A DNA stretch of 64,000 nucleotides from an uncultured Clostridia bacterium. Its GTDB lineage: Bacteria > Bacillota > Clostridia > Peptostreptococcales > Anaerovoracaceae. The stretch is from NCBI GenBank assembly GCA_934278925.1, contig CAKQWJ010000002.1:1-64000 (forward strand). Reading direction: 5' to 3'. Of the stretch, positions 36,998 to 44,933 are shown in pieces. The notes beneath the pieces are model-generated. The model saw only the letters and a list, made by a program, of their open reading frames with translations, searched no databases and was not told the origin of the DNA. A program made the translations under genes and the position numbers. Positions within the stretch are counted from its first letter, which is position 1, and each line of letters starts with the position of its first letter.

Positions 36998-38944
36998 GTG
37001 TCGACAAGTACAAAGACATTCCGCTATTTGATAGTTGCTGTGGCCTTCGCAGCTTTTCTGTATATTGCGGGATTTGTAAATGCAGATACGGTATACGGAT
37101 ATACCACACCGGAATACGATGTTGATATTCATGCCAATATCAACCAGACCTTCGATTACCGGGAACGCATTACGGTGGACTTCGGGGAGGAAGCGCACCA
37201 CGGAATCTATCGGTACATTCCGTTGGGCAGCAAGTATCGGATTAAAGATATCAAGGTAAACAATTACGAATACGACACCTATACGGATTCGGGTAATCAG
37301 GTCATCAAAGTCGGATCGGCCGACACGACGCTGAAAGGGAAACAGACGTACATCATTCGGTACACGATTCAGGGAATTCAGGATAACGATTCCAAAGCGG
37401 ATTATCTGAATTTGGATGGAATTCCGGGAGGATGGGAAACGCCAATCGATAAGGCGAAGGTCACCATTCATCTGCCGAAGGATTTTGAATTCAAGGATCT
37501 TCAGTACTACAGCGGTACTTACGGCTCCACTGTCAATAAATTCGGAACCTGGAAGAAGGACGGACCGACGATTGTCTATGAAGCGGAGAATTTACCGAAA
37601 TCGGCAGGTGCCTCCGTCTACGGAGTGCTTCCGGAAGGCAGCTGGACCGGATCGCTGAGCTACGGCTGGGTCAAGAACCTGCTGCTGATTCTCGTTCTGG
37701 CAGGGACCCTGATCATGGTGTTGCTGCGCATTACCTGGGGCCGAAATCCGGAAATTACGGAGACCGTGGAGTTCTATCCGCCGGAGGGCTTGACGCCAAT
37801 CGATGTGGGTTATGTCATCGACGGAACCGTGGATGACAGCGACATGACGGCCACATTCTTCTATCTGGCTGACAAAGGATATATCGATATCGACGAATAC
37901 AAGAAGAACAAATTCAAGTTCACCCGTTTAGGCGATCTGTCGGAATCGGAGAAGCCTTCCATTCAGCGCTTCTTCCGGGGTATATTCGGAAGTTCCGCCT
38001 TTAAGGATTATGAGACGCTGAAGGAAAAGGACCCGAAGAAATTAACCGTTCGAACCAAGGATATCGGAGACCGTATGCACCACGCTTTTGAGGATATTCC
38101 GTCCCTGGTGGATGACGAATATTCCGGCGGGCATAAGCTGTTTACCACCAAGTCCCGGAAAGCGGATCGAATCGGAAAGATGATTTTCTTCCTGGTGCCG
38201 GCACTGGCAACGGCATTGCTGATGTTCCTGAACACCACACTGTCCCTTCTGTATTCCGCAGCGACCGGACTGGTGGTGGGATTGTTCTTCCTGGCACTGA
38301 CAAGAAAACTGGTCAGCATCTACTATTATCGGAAGAGCCGAAAGGGAGCCAGCGTGGCGCTGAAGTTCGCGCTTTGGGTTACGATATACGCTTTTACCGT
38401 TCTGGGTTACGTGCAGTTCTTCTGTCTGGATCCGGAGTGGGGATATAACGACGGCCGGATTACTACCATTCTTCTGGCGTTCTTCGTTATTGGACCGCTG
38501 GTTCTTCTGGGTATGAAATCCAGAAGCGAATGGAGTGCGGCACTCTACGGCCGGGTGCTGGGTTTCCGGAACTTTATCCGGGATGCGGAGCTGGATCGAA
38601 TTGAGGAATTGGTGGAAGGAAATCCATCCTATTTCTACAATGTTCTGCCTTACGCATATGTATTCGGCATGACAAAGAAGTGGGCCAGCAAGTTCGAATC
38701 CATCCCGGTGGAGAGACCGTCCTGGTATTCTCCATATAACACGGCGGAGGATGCGTACTTTGACGTGGTAATGATGGATTCCATGCTGAATCACGTATCT
38801 ACCGGTGTAACCGATGTAATTCACGAAAGCATTGCGAAAAGCTCGGATTCCGGCAGCAGCGGCGGCGGAATCTTCAGCAGCAGCGACAGTGGCAGCAGTT
38901 TCAGCGGTGGCGGATTCGGCGGCGGAGGCGGCGGTGCCTGGTAG
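36998..38944 (+). CDS. DUF2207 membrane protein
   Basis: A 648-residue membrane protein of unknown role. Signal or anchor helix at about 10-30, an extracellular DUF2207 beta-domain (about 35-220), a transmembrane helix (about 226-246), two more helices (about 395-440) and others near 460-510, a cytoplasmic part, and a Ser/Gly-rich end finishing in a run of Gly and AW. GTG start at 36998 with AAAGGAG. The family is almost always next to lemA, as here (50 nt apart), which suggests a joint envelope function. Confidence 0.85.
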   Translation: MSTSTKTFRYLIVAVAFAAFLYIAGFVNADTVYGYTTPEYDVDIHANINQTFDYRERITVDFGEEAHHGIYRYIPLGSKYRIKDIKVNNYEYDTYTDSGNQVIKVGSADTTLKGKQTYIIRYTIQGIQDNDSKADYLNLDGIPGGWETPIDKAKVTIHLPKDFEFKDLQYYSGTYGSTVNKFGTWKKDGPTIVYEAENLPKSAGASVYGVLPEGSWTGSLSYGWVKNLLLILVLAGTLIMVLLRITWGRNPEITETVEFYPPEGLTPIDVGYVIDGTVDDSDMTATFFYLADKGYIDIDEYKKNKFKFTRLGDLSESEKPSIQRFFRGIFGSSAFKDYETLKEKDPKKLTVRTKDIGDRMHHAFEDIPSLVDDEYSGGHKLFTTKSRKADRIGKMIFFLVPALATALLMFLNTTLSLLYSAATGLVVGLFFLALTRKLVSIYYYRKSRKGASVALKFALWVTIYAFTVLGYVQFFCLDPEWGYNDGRITTILLAFFVIGPLVLLGMKSRSEWSAALYGRVLGFRNFIRDAELDRIEELVEGNPSYFYNVLPYAYVFGMTKKWASKFESIPVERPSWYSPYNTAEDAYFDVVMMDSMLNHVSTGVTDVIHESIAKSSDSGSSGGGIFSSSDSGSSFSGGGFGGGGGGAW

Positions 38945-38994
38945 CCCCAATATATTATTTTTACATACGAACTCGCAGGAGAAAGGAGTATGCT

Positions 38995-39552
38995 ATGGCT
39001 TTGATTATTGTTCTTGTGGTGGCGGCAGTGGTTCTCGTATGGGGAATTTCCACCTATAACGGTTTTGTCCGTGGGGACGTAAATGTGGAAGAGGCATTTG
39101 CAACCATGGACGTTTATTTGAAGAAGAGATTCGATTTGATTCCGAACCTGGTAGAGACCGTGAAGGGTTATGCGGCACACGAAGCGGAAACGCTGAAGTC
39201 CGTAATTGCGGCGAGAAACGCAGTGGGTGCGGCAACCACCCCGAGCGAAAAGTTCGAGTCCGAAGCGGGACTGACCCAAGCGCTTCGTTCCATCAACATC
39301 GTAGCGGAGCAGTATCCGGATCTGAAGGCCAATCAGAATTTCCAGGAGCTGATGACTCAGCTGCAGGCGGTGGAAGGCGATATCGCCAATGCGCGGAAGT
39401 ACTACAACGCTTGCGTGAAGAAGTTCAATGTCCGTCTGAAGTCTTTCCCGAGCAACATTATCGGCTCCATGTTCCATTTTGAGATGAAAACGATGTTCGA
39501 AGTTTCTTCCGAAATTGAACGGGAAAATGTGAAAGTCAGCTTTGACAAATAA
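38995..39552 (+). CDS. lemA: LemA family membrane protein
   Basis: A 185-residue protein with one N-terminal transmembrane helix (2-18) and a helical outer domain with the family motifs VEEAFATMDVYLKKRFDLIPNLVETVKGYA and ARKYYNACVKKFN. Function not firmly known; members are envelope proteins often paired with DUF2207 proteins. AAAGGAG before ATG 38995. A strong terminator follows. Confidence 0.92.
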   Translation: MALIIVLVVAAVVLVWGISTYNGFVRGDVNVEEAFATMDVYLKKRFDLIPNLVETVKGYAAHEAETLKSVIAARNAVGAATTPSEKFESEAGLTQALRSINIVAEQYPDLKANQNFQELMTQLQAVEGDIANARKYYNACVKKFNVRLKSFPSNIIGSMFHFEMKTMFEVSSEIERENVKVSFDK

Positions 39553-39566
39553 GATTGAGTGAGTGA

Positions 39567-39593
39567 GGGGCGTCCTGTTTCAGGACGCCTTTT
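39567..39593 (+). terminator. intrinsic terminator of lemA
   Basis: GGCGTCCTG-TTT-CAGGACGCC followed by TTTT. Confidence 0.9.
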
Positions 39594-39612
39594 CCGATAT
39601 GAAGGATAGGGC

Positions 39613-41655
39613 ATGAAGGAATTATACAAGAAAGGCTATACGCAGAATCGAGAGCTGTCCTGGCTGCGGTTTAACGAGCGGTGTCTGGAAGAAGCGCTGG
39701 ATGAATCCCTTCCCGAGCTGGAAGCGATGAATTTCGTGAAGATTTTTTCCGGTAATCTGGATGAGTTTTTCATGGTTCGGGTCGGCAGCTTGATGGATCT
39801 GGACCGGGTGGCACCGGAGAGTCGGGATCCCCTTTCGGGGATGAGTCCGTCTCGGCAGATGAAGCATATCTGCAAGAACACCCGGTATCTGTACTACAAG
39901 CGGGAGCAGATCTACGAGAAAGTTCGGAAGAATCTTCGGGAAAAAGGAATATGGATCAAGAACAACGAAGAACTGACCGGCCCGGAGCGGGAGGTCTGTC
40001 TTTCGTACCTGCGGGATGTCCTTCTGAAACAGGTATCCATCCGGTTCCTTTCCGGAATCGATGAACTGCCGGAGCTGAAGAACGATCAGACGGTACTGGT
40101 GGGAGAGCTGGATGAGGAATATTATTCCGTCGTGACTTTTCCGGAGGAAATGCCGACGCTTCTTACGTTAGAAAACAGTTCGGCAGGGTTCATCGGAATC
40201 CGAACGCCGGATATTCTGATGGAATTCTTCGACAAGTGGATGCTGCCTTTTCGGGTAAAAGAAAAATTGCTTCTTCGCGTCACCCGAAATGCGGAATTCC
40301 GGGAAGGCGAGGAAGACGAACTTCTGAAAGCGGATTTTCGGTCACAGATTCAGAAAATGCTCCGGGAGCGGAGCACGCAGCCGCTCGTTCGCCTGGAAAT
40401 CCGGGGGAACTGTTCAGATTCCTTACGAGAAGAATTAATCACTAAATTCAAACTGCCCAAAAAGCACTGTTTCACCACAACAGCGCCTTTGGAGTACGGA
40501 TTTCTGGATGAATTGAAGGAAATTTTGCCGAAAGCGACTCTTCGAACACTTTCCTATCCGCTGTACACCCCGAGAAGTACACCGACGTTCTTTGACGAGA
40601 AGGTGGTGGATTACGCCAAGCGGGAAGACATCCTTTCCTCCTATCCCTATGATTCCATGATGCCCCTCCTTCGGATGCTGAAGGAAGCGGCGACGGACGA
40701 CCGGGTGCGGGAAATTCGCATGACCATCTATCGGCTCAGCAGCCATACCCGGATTGCAGAATACCTGGCACAGGCGGCAGAAAACGGCAAAAAGGTAAAG
40801 GTACTGATTGAACTTCGCGCCCGATTCGACGAACAGAACAACATCAACTGGTCCCGCCGGCTGGAGCGGGCCGGATGTAAAATCTATTACGGCAGCGAAA
40901 GCATGGACGACTACAAGGTGCATTGCAAGATCTGTCAGGTGGTTCTGGAGGAGATGGGGGAAAAGCGGTATCTGACCCAGGTGGGCACGGGCAACTACAA
41001 CGAGACCACCGCGAAGCTGTATACGGATTTCTCTTTGATTACGTACAATCAGCCGCTGGGGAAGGACGTATCCCGATTCTTTAAGAACATCTGTAAGAAT
41101 CGGTATTTCGAGGATTACAAATACATTCTGGCCGCCCCGCAAGGTTTCAAGCAAGCGATTCTGCAACAGATTGAGTCGGAAACCGCGAAGGGCAAGAAGG
41201 GACGTATTTTCATAAAAGTAAACTCCATGACGGATCCGGATGTCATCCGCAAGTTGTCCGAGGCGTCGGAGGCGGGCGTGAAAATCCGGATGATTGTCCG
41301 GGGCATCTGCTGCCTGCTGCCGGGGGTGTCGAAGCGTACTGAGAACATCCACATAGTGAATGTGGTGGGCCGGTATCTGGAGCATTCCCGGGTGTATATT
41401 TTTGGCAGCGGAAAGAAGGAGCGGATGTATATCAGCTCGGCGGACCTGATGACGCGCAATACCGAGAAGCGGGTGGAGCTGGCGTTCCCGGTAATCGACC
41501 CGAAGGTGCGGGGCCGCATTAAGAACACGCTGCTTCTGAATTACATGGACAACGTGAAAGGTCGGCGGCTGGATTCGGAAGGCTGCTACCGACGGAAGGA
41601 CGTGAAGGGGGAGCCGGTGAACAGTCAGCAGCGGCTGATGGAGGAGCAGATATAA
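39613..41655 (+). CDS. ppk1: polyphosphate kinase 1
   Basis: A 680-residue enzyme that reversibly polymerises the gamma-phosphate of ATP into polyphosphate. N-terminal domain NRELSWLRFNERCLEEA, head domain, and two phospholipase D-like C-terminal domains. The phosphohistidine candidate is in DYKVHCKICQV and a second conserved His in LEHSRVYIFGSG. Family length is normal. ATG 39613 follows the lemA terminator closely with AAGGATAGG upstream. The next gene (CmpB-type) starts 23 nt downstream. Confidence 0.95.
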   Translation: MKELYKKGYTQNRELSWLRFNERCLEEALDESLPELEAMNFVKIFSGNLDEFFMVRVGSLMDLDRVAPESRDPLSGMSPSRQMKHICKNTRYLYYKREQIYEKVRKNLREKGIWIKNNEELTGPEREVCLSYLRDVLLKQVSIRFLSGIDELPELKNDQTVLVGELDEEYYSVVTFPEEMPTLLTLENSSAGFIGIRTPDILMEFFDKWMLPFRVKEKLLLRVTRNAEFREGEEDELLKADFRSQIQKMLRERSTQPLVRLEIRGNCSDSLREELITKFKLPKKHCFTTTAPLEYGFLDELKEILPKATLRTLSYPLYTPRSTPTFFDEKVVDYAKREDILSSYPYDSMMPLLRMLKEAATDDRVREIRMTIYRLSSHTRIAEYLAQAAENGKKVKVLIELRARFDEQNNINWSRRLERAGCKIYYGSESMDDYKVHCKICQVVLEEMGEKRYLTQVGTGNYNETTAKLYTDFSLITYNQPLGKDVSRFFKNICKNRYFEDYKYILAAPQGFKQAILQQIESETAKGKKGRIFIKVNSMTDPDVIRKLSEASEAGVKIRMIVRGICCLLPGVSKRTENIHIVNVVGRYLEHSRVYIFGSGKKERMYISSADLMTRNTEKRVELAFPVIDPKVRGRIKNTLLLNYMDNVKGRRLDSEGCYRRKDVKGEPVNSQQRLMEEQI

Positions 41656-41678
41656 CGATAGAAGGGAGTGTCGGAACG

Positions 41679-42599
41679 TTGACGATTGTACAGATAGCAT
41701 GGTATTTTCTCATATATTCATTTCTCGGCTGGGTGGTGGAGGTGGTCTACCAGGCGCTGGAGAAGGGCTTGGTGGTAAACCGCGGTTTTCTGAACGGGCC
41801 GGTGTGTCCCATCTACGGATTCGGTGTGGTTGGATTGTTTCTGCTGATGGATGCGGTGTCCACCCGGAACCTGCAGGCGCTGAGCCTCTGGAAAATCTTC
41901 ATATGCGGAGCATTGCTGGCCACGCTGATCGAGCTGATTGGGGGATGGATTCTGGACCGGTCCTTCCATGTTCGGCTCTGGGATTACCGGGATAAGCCGT
42001 TTAACTTTCGCGGATACATCTGCCTGGAATTCAGTATTATCTGGGGCTTGGCCATCGTCTTTGTGGTGCGAAACGCCCACCCGGTCATTGAAGACCTGTG
42101 TGGCCACATGATGACTCACCATTACGCATTTTTCTTGATGGTATTTTTATATGTGCTGTACTTTGCGGATTTTGTGGTATCCGTATTTATCCTGATTGGA
42201 TTGAACAAGCGCTTTGAAGAGCTGGATGAGATGCGGCGCAAAATGCGCACGGTGAGCGATGAACTCAGCACGAGAATCGGCACCGGTGCGTTGGAGACGG
42301 CGCAGCGAGTAGATGAAGCGAAGGTTCAGGGGTATCTGGCGAAGGCGGAAATGCGGGAAAATCTGGATGCCAACCTGGAGGAACTGGATGCGGCGGGCAG
42401 ACAGCGAATCCGAGAGCTTCAGAACGAGATGGAGGCGAGACGGCAGGAGCTGGAACAGCGGAAGAGAGAGTTCTACGATACCTATCGTCGGAGACGGCAT
42501 TTCGGTTATGGCCGGTTGATGCGGGCGTTCCCGAAGCTGGAGCACCACGACCACGAGGCGCTGCTGGAAGAGCTAAAGGAGCGGCTGCGCTTGGGGTAA
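41679..42599 (+). CDS. CmpB-type (putative ABC transporter permease) membrane protein
   Basis: A 306-residue protein of the ABC_trans_CmpB family. Five to six hydrophobic segments span about residues 5-175, with the family signature FLGWVVEVVYQALEKGLVVNRGFLNGPVCPIYGFGV at the start; a long charged coiled coil (about 180-280) follows. TTG start at 41679 with AAGGGAG; no in-frame ATG would keep the signature. Function unknown despite the family name. Probably cotranscribed with ppk1. Confidence 0.8.
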   Translation: MTIVQIAWYFLIYSFLGWVVEVVYQALEKGLVVNRGFLNGPVCPIYGFGVVGLFLLMDAVSTRNLQALSLWKIFICGALLATLIELIGGWILDRSFHVRLWDYRDKPFNFRGYICLEFSIIWGLAIVFVVRNAHPVIEDLCGHMMTHHYAFFLMVFLYVLYFADFVVSVFILIGLNKRFEELDEMRRKMRTVSDELSTRIGTGALETAQRVDEAKVQGYLAKAEMRENLDANLEELDAAGRQRIRELQNEMEARRQELEQRKREFYDTYRRRRHFGYGRLMRAFPKLEHHDHEALLEELKERLRLG

Positions 42600-42630
42600 T
42601 GGATTCTTTTCATTTTTCATGAAAGCAATC

Positions 42631-42658
42631 TTGACATTCGCTTTGAAAATTGTATAAT
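42631..42658 (+). promoter_or_regulatory. strong promoter of the AbiF-type RNA
   Basis: Perfect TTGACA (42631-42636), 16-bp spacer and perfect TATAAT (42653-42658), predicting a transcript start near 42665. Confidence 0.8.
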
Positions 42659-42664
42659 TACAAT

Positions 42665-42718
42665 AACAGAACCCACCACGCCTCTGATTTCCATGCGCAA
42701 CCCGGTGGGACTTTTTTT
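42665..42718 (+). ncRNA. short structured RNA upstream of the AbiF-like gene (abiF-RNA candidate)
   Basis: The predicted transcript starts near 42665 and folds at once: CCCACC (42672-42677) pairs with GGTGGG (42704-42709), with an inner CGC/GCG stem (42679-42681, 42695-42697) around a CTCTGATTTCCAT loop, and then T7 (42712-42718). This is a promoter followed after about 10 nt by an intrinsic terminator, so most transcripts should end as an RNA of about 50 nt, with read-through into the HEPN gene. A conserved structured RNA (the abiF motif) has been described before such genes. Whether this one matches it needs a covariance search. Confidence 0.65.
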
Positions 42719-42734
42719 ATTTGTGGAGTGTTTT

Positions 42735-43643
42735 ATGTATCGGTATCCAAAACAAATATTAACATTAGAACAACAAGTGCAGTCTTATGTAGATGCAGGG
42801 ATGGAAATTGCTTCTCGTGAAGATGTAGAGAAGGCATTAAAAGCAGTGGGATTTTATCGTTTGCGAGGATATTCGTTCCAATTATATGATAATTCAGCCA
42901 AGAAATATGTTCCGGGAACGAAATTTGAAGATATTTTGGGAATATATACATTTGATCAAGAACTATCGGAATTGGTTTTTTCAATGATTTCCAAGATTGA
43001 AGTAGCTTTGCGGGCACGATTAGTAGATGCACTGCTTATACACGGGGAGCCACTTGCCTTGCAAGATTCATCGATTTTTAAAGAAAAGAAGTTATATTGG
43101 CGGAATATGGCTGCAGTAGCATCGGAAATTGCTCGCTCTAATGATGTATTTATCAAACATAATTATGACAATTATGAAGGTGAAGTGCCTGTATGGGCAG
43201 CAGTTGAAGTCCTTTCGTTCGGCACGCTTTCGAAGATTATTAAAAATTTAAAAACAGGTAATGGAAGTTCATATTCTTTCTTGGCAGCTAATTACCGGTA
43301 TAAATCCAAAAAAGGGAATTCGGTAGTTCCGGCACAGAAGATGCTTGCTTCGTGGGTGCAGGCTGTTTCAATACTGCGCAATATGTGTGCTCATAATTCC
43401 AGGGTTTATAATCGCACAATACATACGACACCGGAAATTCTAGATGCAGATAAAATTACGCCACCATCGGCACATAATGGCCTCTATCAAATCTTGCTGG
43501 CGATGAAATATTTGCGTTCTTCCGATGAAGAGTGGGTAGTATTTGTAGACGCTTTTGATAAATTGATTCAAAATAACAGTGACATAGTTAGTCTTAAAGC
43601 GATGAATCTTCCAACGGATTGGAAGACGCACTTAAGTGTATAA
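42735..43643 (+). CDS. AbiF/AbiD-like abortive infection protein (Abi_2, HEPN)
   Basis: A 302-residue protein of the Abi_2 family. The N-terminus (LEQQVQSYVDAGMEI, KALKAVGFYRLRGYSFQL) and the long helical body are typical. The HEPN ribonuclease motif Rx4H is at Arg215-Asn-Met-Cys-Ala-His220, followed by NSRVYNR. Such proteins limit phage by RNA cleavage. The ATG at 42735 follows GTGGAG; an upstream in-frame ATG at 42693 lies inside the RNA hairpin and is rejected. A short RNA is encoded directly upstream. The gene is AT-rich compared with ppk1 and ileS on either side, which points to transfer. A Fic remnant follows after 15 nt. Confidence 0.85.
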   Translation: MYRYPKQILTLEQQVQSYVDAGMEIASREDVEKALKAVGFYRLRGYSFQLYDNSAKKYVPGTKFEDILGIYTFDQELSELVFSMISKIEVALRARLVDALLIHGEPLALQDSSIFKEKKLYWRNMAAVASEIARSNDVFIKHNYDNYEGEVPVWAAVEVLSFGTLSKIIKNLKTGNGSSYSFLAANYRYKSKKGNSVVPAQKMLASWVQAVSILRNMCAHNSRVYNRTIHTTPEILDADKITPPSAHNGLYQILLAMKYLRSSDEEWVVFVDAFDKLIQNNSDIVSLKAMNLPTDWKTHLSV

Positions 43644-43658
43644 ATGAAGAGAAGTATC

Positions 43659-43995
43659 ATGGCACTCGAAAATATTTTGGGAATAACCGACTCGGCGGAA
43701 CTTGAGAGAGTTCAAGAACAGATTAGCAAGAAGAAGGCTGCATGGTTGTTTGAGAGCGGGAGGCTCGATGAACTACCACCGGGGTCTTTCGAAACGCTCT
43801 CGGAGATTCATAGAGTGCTTTTTGGTGAAATAAATGATTTTGATGGAACGTAGTCCGATAAAGGACATAGAAATCAAGTACGTTCTGAGAAATGCGCTGA
43901 CGGATATGATTGATGATCGGGATGTGTACATGAAAGGAATCGATTACAGTTATTATTACGAGGGATATAATATCTATAAGGCGGATGAGCTGTAG
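43659..43995 (+). pseudogene. Fic/DOC family gene with its catalytic core deleted
   Basis: The first frame (ATG 43659, stop 43851-43853) encodes a typical Fic N-terminus: ALENILGITDSAELERV, KKKAAWLFESGRL, FETLSEIHRVLFGEINDFDG. The adjoining frame (43843-43995, MERSPIKDIEIKYVLRNALTD...) is the typical C-terminal end of the same family, YMKGIDYSYYYEGYNIYK. The whole central part with the HPFxxGNGR active site is missing, and the halves are one frame apart. So a deletion joined the ends, and the AMP-transferase activity must be lost. A short open stretch to 44055 may be more debris. Confidence 0.75.
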
Positions 43996-44059
43996 TATGA
44001 ATTTAGACCATTTTCAAAGAATAAATTAGAGCAGAAGATGCGAGAAAACGAATAGATAT

Positions 44060-44067
44060 GTATATAC
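44060..44067 (+). promoter_or_regulatory. palindrome before the antitoxin gene
   Basis: GTATATAC is a perfect 8-bp palindrome 25 nt before the antitoxin start and overlaps a TATACT-like -10. Phd/RelB antitoxins often bind such sites to repress their own operon. Confidence 0.35.
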
Positions 44068-44091
44068 TGTGGCTGAAAGGAGGCGAGCAAT

Positions 44092-44346
44092 ATGCCAAAT
44101 ATTAAACCTATTTCCGATTTACGTAATTACAGCGATGTGCTACATGATGTAGCGGTTGGAGCTCCGGTTTTTCTGACAAAAAACGGACGCGGCAGATATG
44201 CAATTCTTGATATGCAAGACTTTGATAGGACGCAGGCAACCCTCCGGCTGATGAATGAACTTGCGAAAGGCCGAAAATCCGGTGAAGAGAAAGGCTGGCT
44301 AACATTGGAAGCCGTGGAGAAGAGTCTCGGGATTGTTAATGAATAA
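44092..44346 (+). CDS. Phd/YefM-type antitoxin
   Basis: An 84-residue antitoxin. The DNA-binding N-terminus is typical: NIKPISDLRNYSDVLHDVAVGAPVFLTKNGRGRYAILDMQDFDR. The flexible C-terminal part would wrap the toxin. AAAGGAGG precedes ATG 44092. It overlaps the toxin gene by 8 nt, the usual order and coupling of type II systems. Likely autoregulated through the palindrome at 44060. Confidence 0.88.
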   Translation: MPNIKPISDLRNYSDVLHDVAVGAPVFLTKNGRGRYAILDMQDFDRTQATLRLMNELAKGRKSGEEKGWLTLEAVEKSLGIVNE

Positions 44347-44665
44347 TTTGCATTTATCCGATGAAGCCCACAATGATCTTTTAGATATTAAATCCTATAT
44401 TGAGGAAGAGTTGCAGAACCCATCCGCAACGTTAGAAACAGTAAGTAGAATTGCGAACAGTCTCCGTATTTTGCAGGACTATGCGCAGGCGGAGGCTCCG
44501 TTATCTTCAATTGCAGATATAGAAAACGATTATCGCTTCATTGTAAGTGGCAATTATATTAGTTTTTACCGTACTTATGGTAACGAAGTGTTTATTGACC
44601 GTATTCTCTATGCTCGTCGTGACTTTTTACGGATTCTGTTCGGAGACAATATAGTTGATGAATAA
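44339..44665 (+). CDS. RelE/ParE-type toxin
   Basis: A 108-residue toxin of the RelE/ParE superfamily: LSDEAHNDLLDIKSYIEEELQNP at the start, IENDYRFIVSGNYISFYR and VFIDRILYARRDFLRILFG at the end. ParE members poison gyrase and RelE members cut mRNA on the ribosome; the ending ILYARRD is found in both, so the target is open. ATG 44339 lies inside the antitoxin gene. Confidence 0.85.
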   Translation: MNNLHLSDEAHNDLLDIKSYIEEELQNPSATLETVSRIANSLRILQDYAQAEAPLSSIADIENDYRFIVSGNYISFYRTYGNEVFIDRILYARRDFLRILFGDNIVDE

Positions 44666-44670
44666 ACACA

Positions 44671-44712
44671 CCCCCCCCAAAAAACGCTTGTAGAACTACA
44701 GGCGGTTTTTTA
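44671..44712 (+). terminator. terminator of the toxin-antitoxin operon, with C8 tract
   Basis: CGCTTGTA pairs with TACAGGCG around GAAC, flanked by A6 and T5. Eight C residues lie just before the stem (44671-44678). Confidence 0.8.
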
Positions 44713-44789
44713 TACATTGATTGCTTAATCCAAATGCGAAACAGCATCCAACATTTAGATAATGAGTACGATTTTGTGCATTTAAATTG

Positions 44790-44933
44790 TTGACTTTTAA
44801 TAAATTTTATACTATATTGTATTAGTTAGAAACTAATTTTAGATTGGGTCAAAAGAAGTACGATTCTCCGGAAACCCCCGAATAATCGCATTTCTTTTTA
44901 TTCATTCAATAAATCGACGGAAGGAATTGGAAC
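44790..44933 (+). promoter_or_regulatory. ileS promoter and leader
   Basis: TTGACT (44790-44795), 17 bp, TATATT (44813-44818). The leader of about 108 nt contains TTAGTT/AACTAA pairing and a CGATT...AATCG hairpin (44870-44898) followed by TTTCTTTTT, a possible attenuator. The T-box consensus (AGGGTGGNACCGCG) is not present. The stretch 44715-44789 is AT-rich with nothing I recognise. Confidence 0.45.

Noticed and set aside
42693..42734. N-terminal extension of the AbiF-like protein
   Set aside because: The upstream ATG lies within the RNA hairpin and lacks a ribosome site; ATG 42735 has GTGGAG.
44671..44678. C8 tract as a phase-variable switch
   Set aside because: It lies after the toxin stop codon and before a terminator, so length changes would not alter a protein or promoter.
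44820..44933. T-box riboswitch before ileS
   Set aside because: No T-box sequence and no stem I specifier could be seen, and the leader is only about 108 nt.
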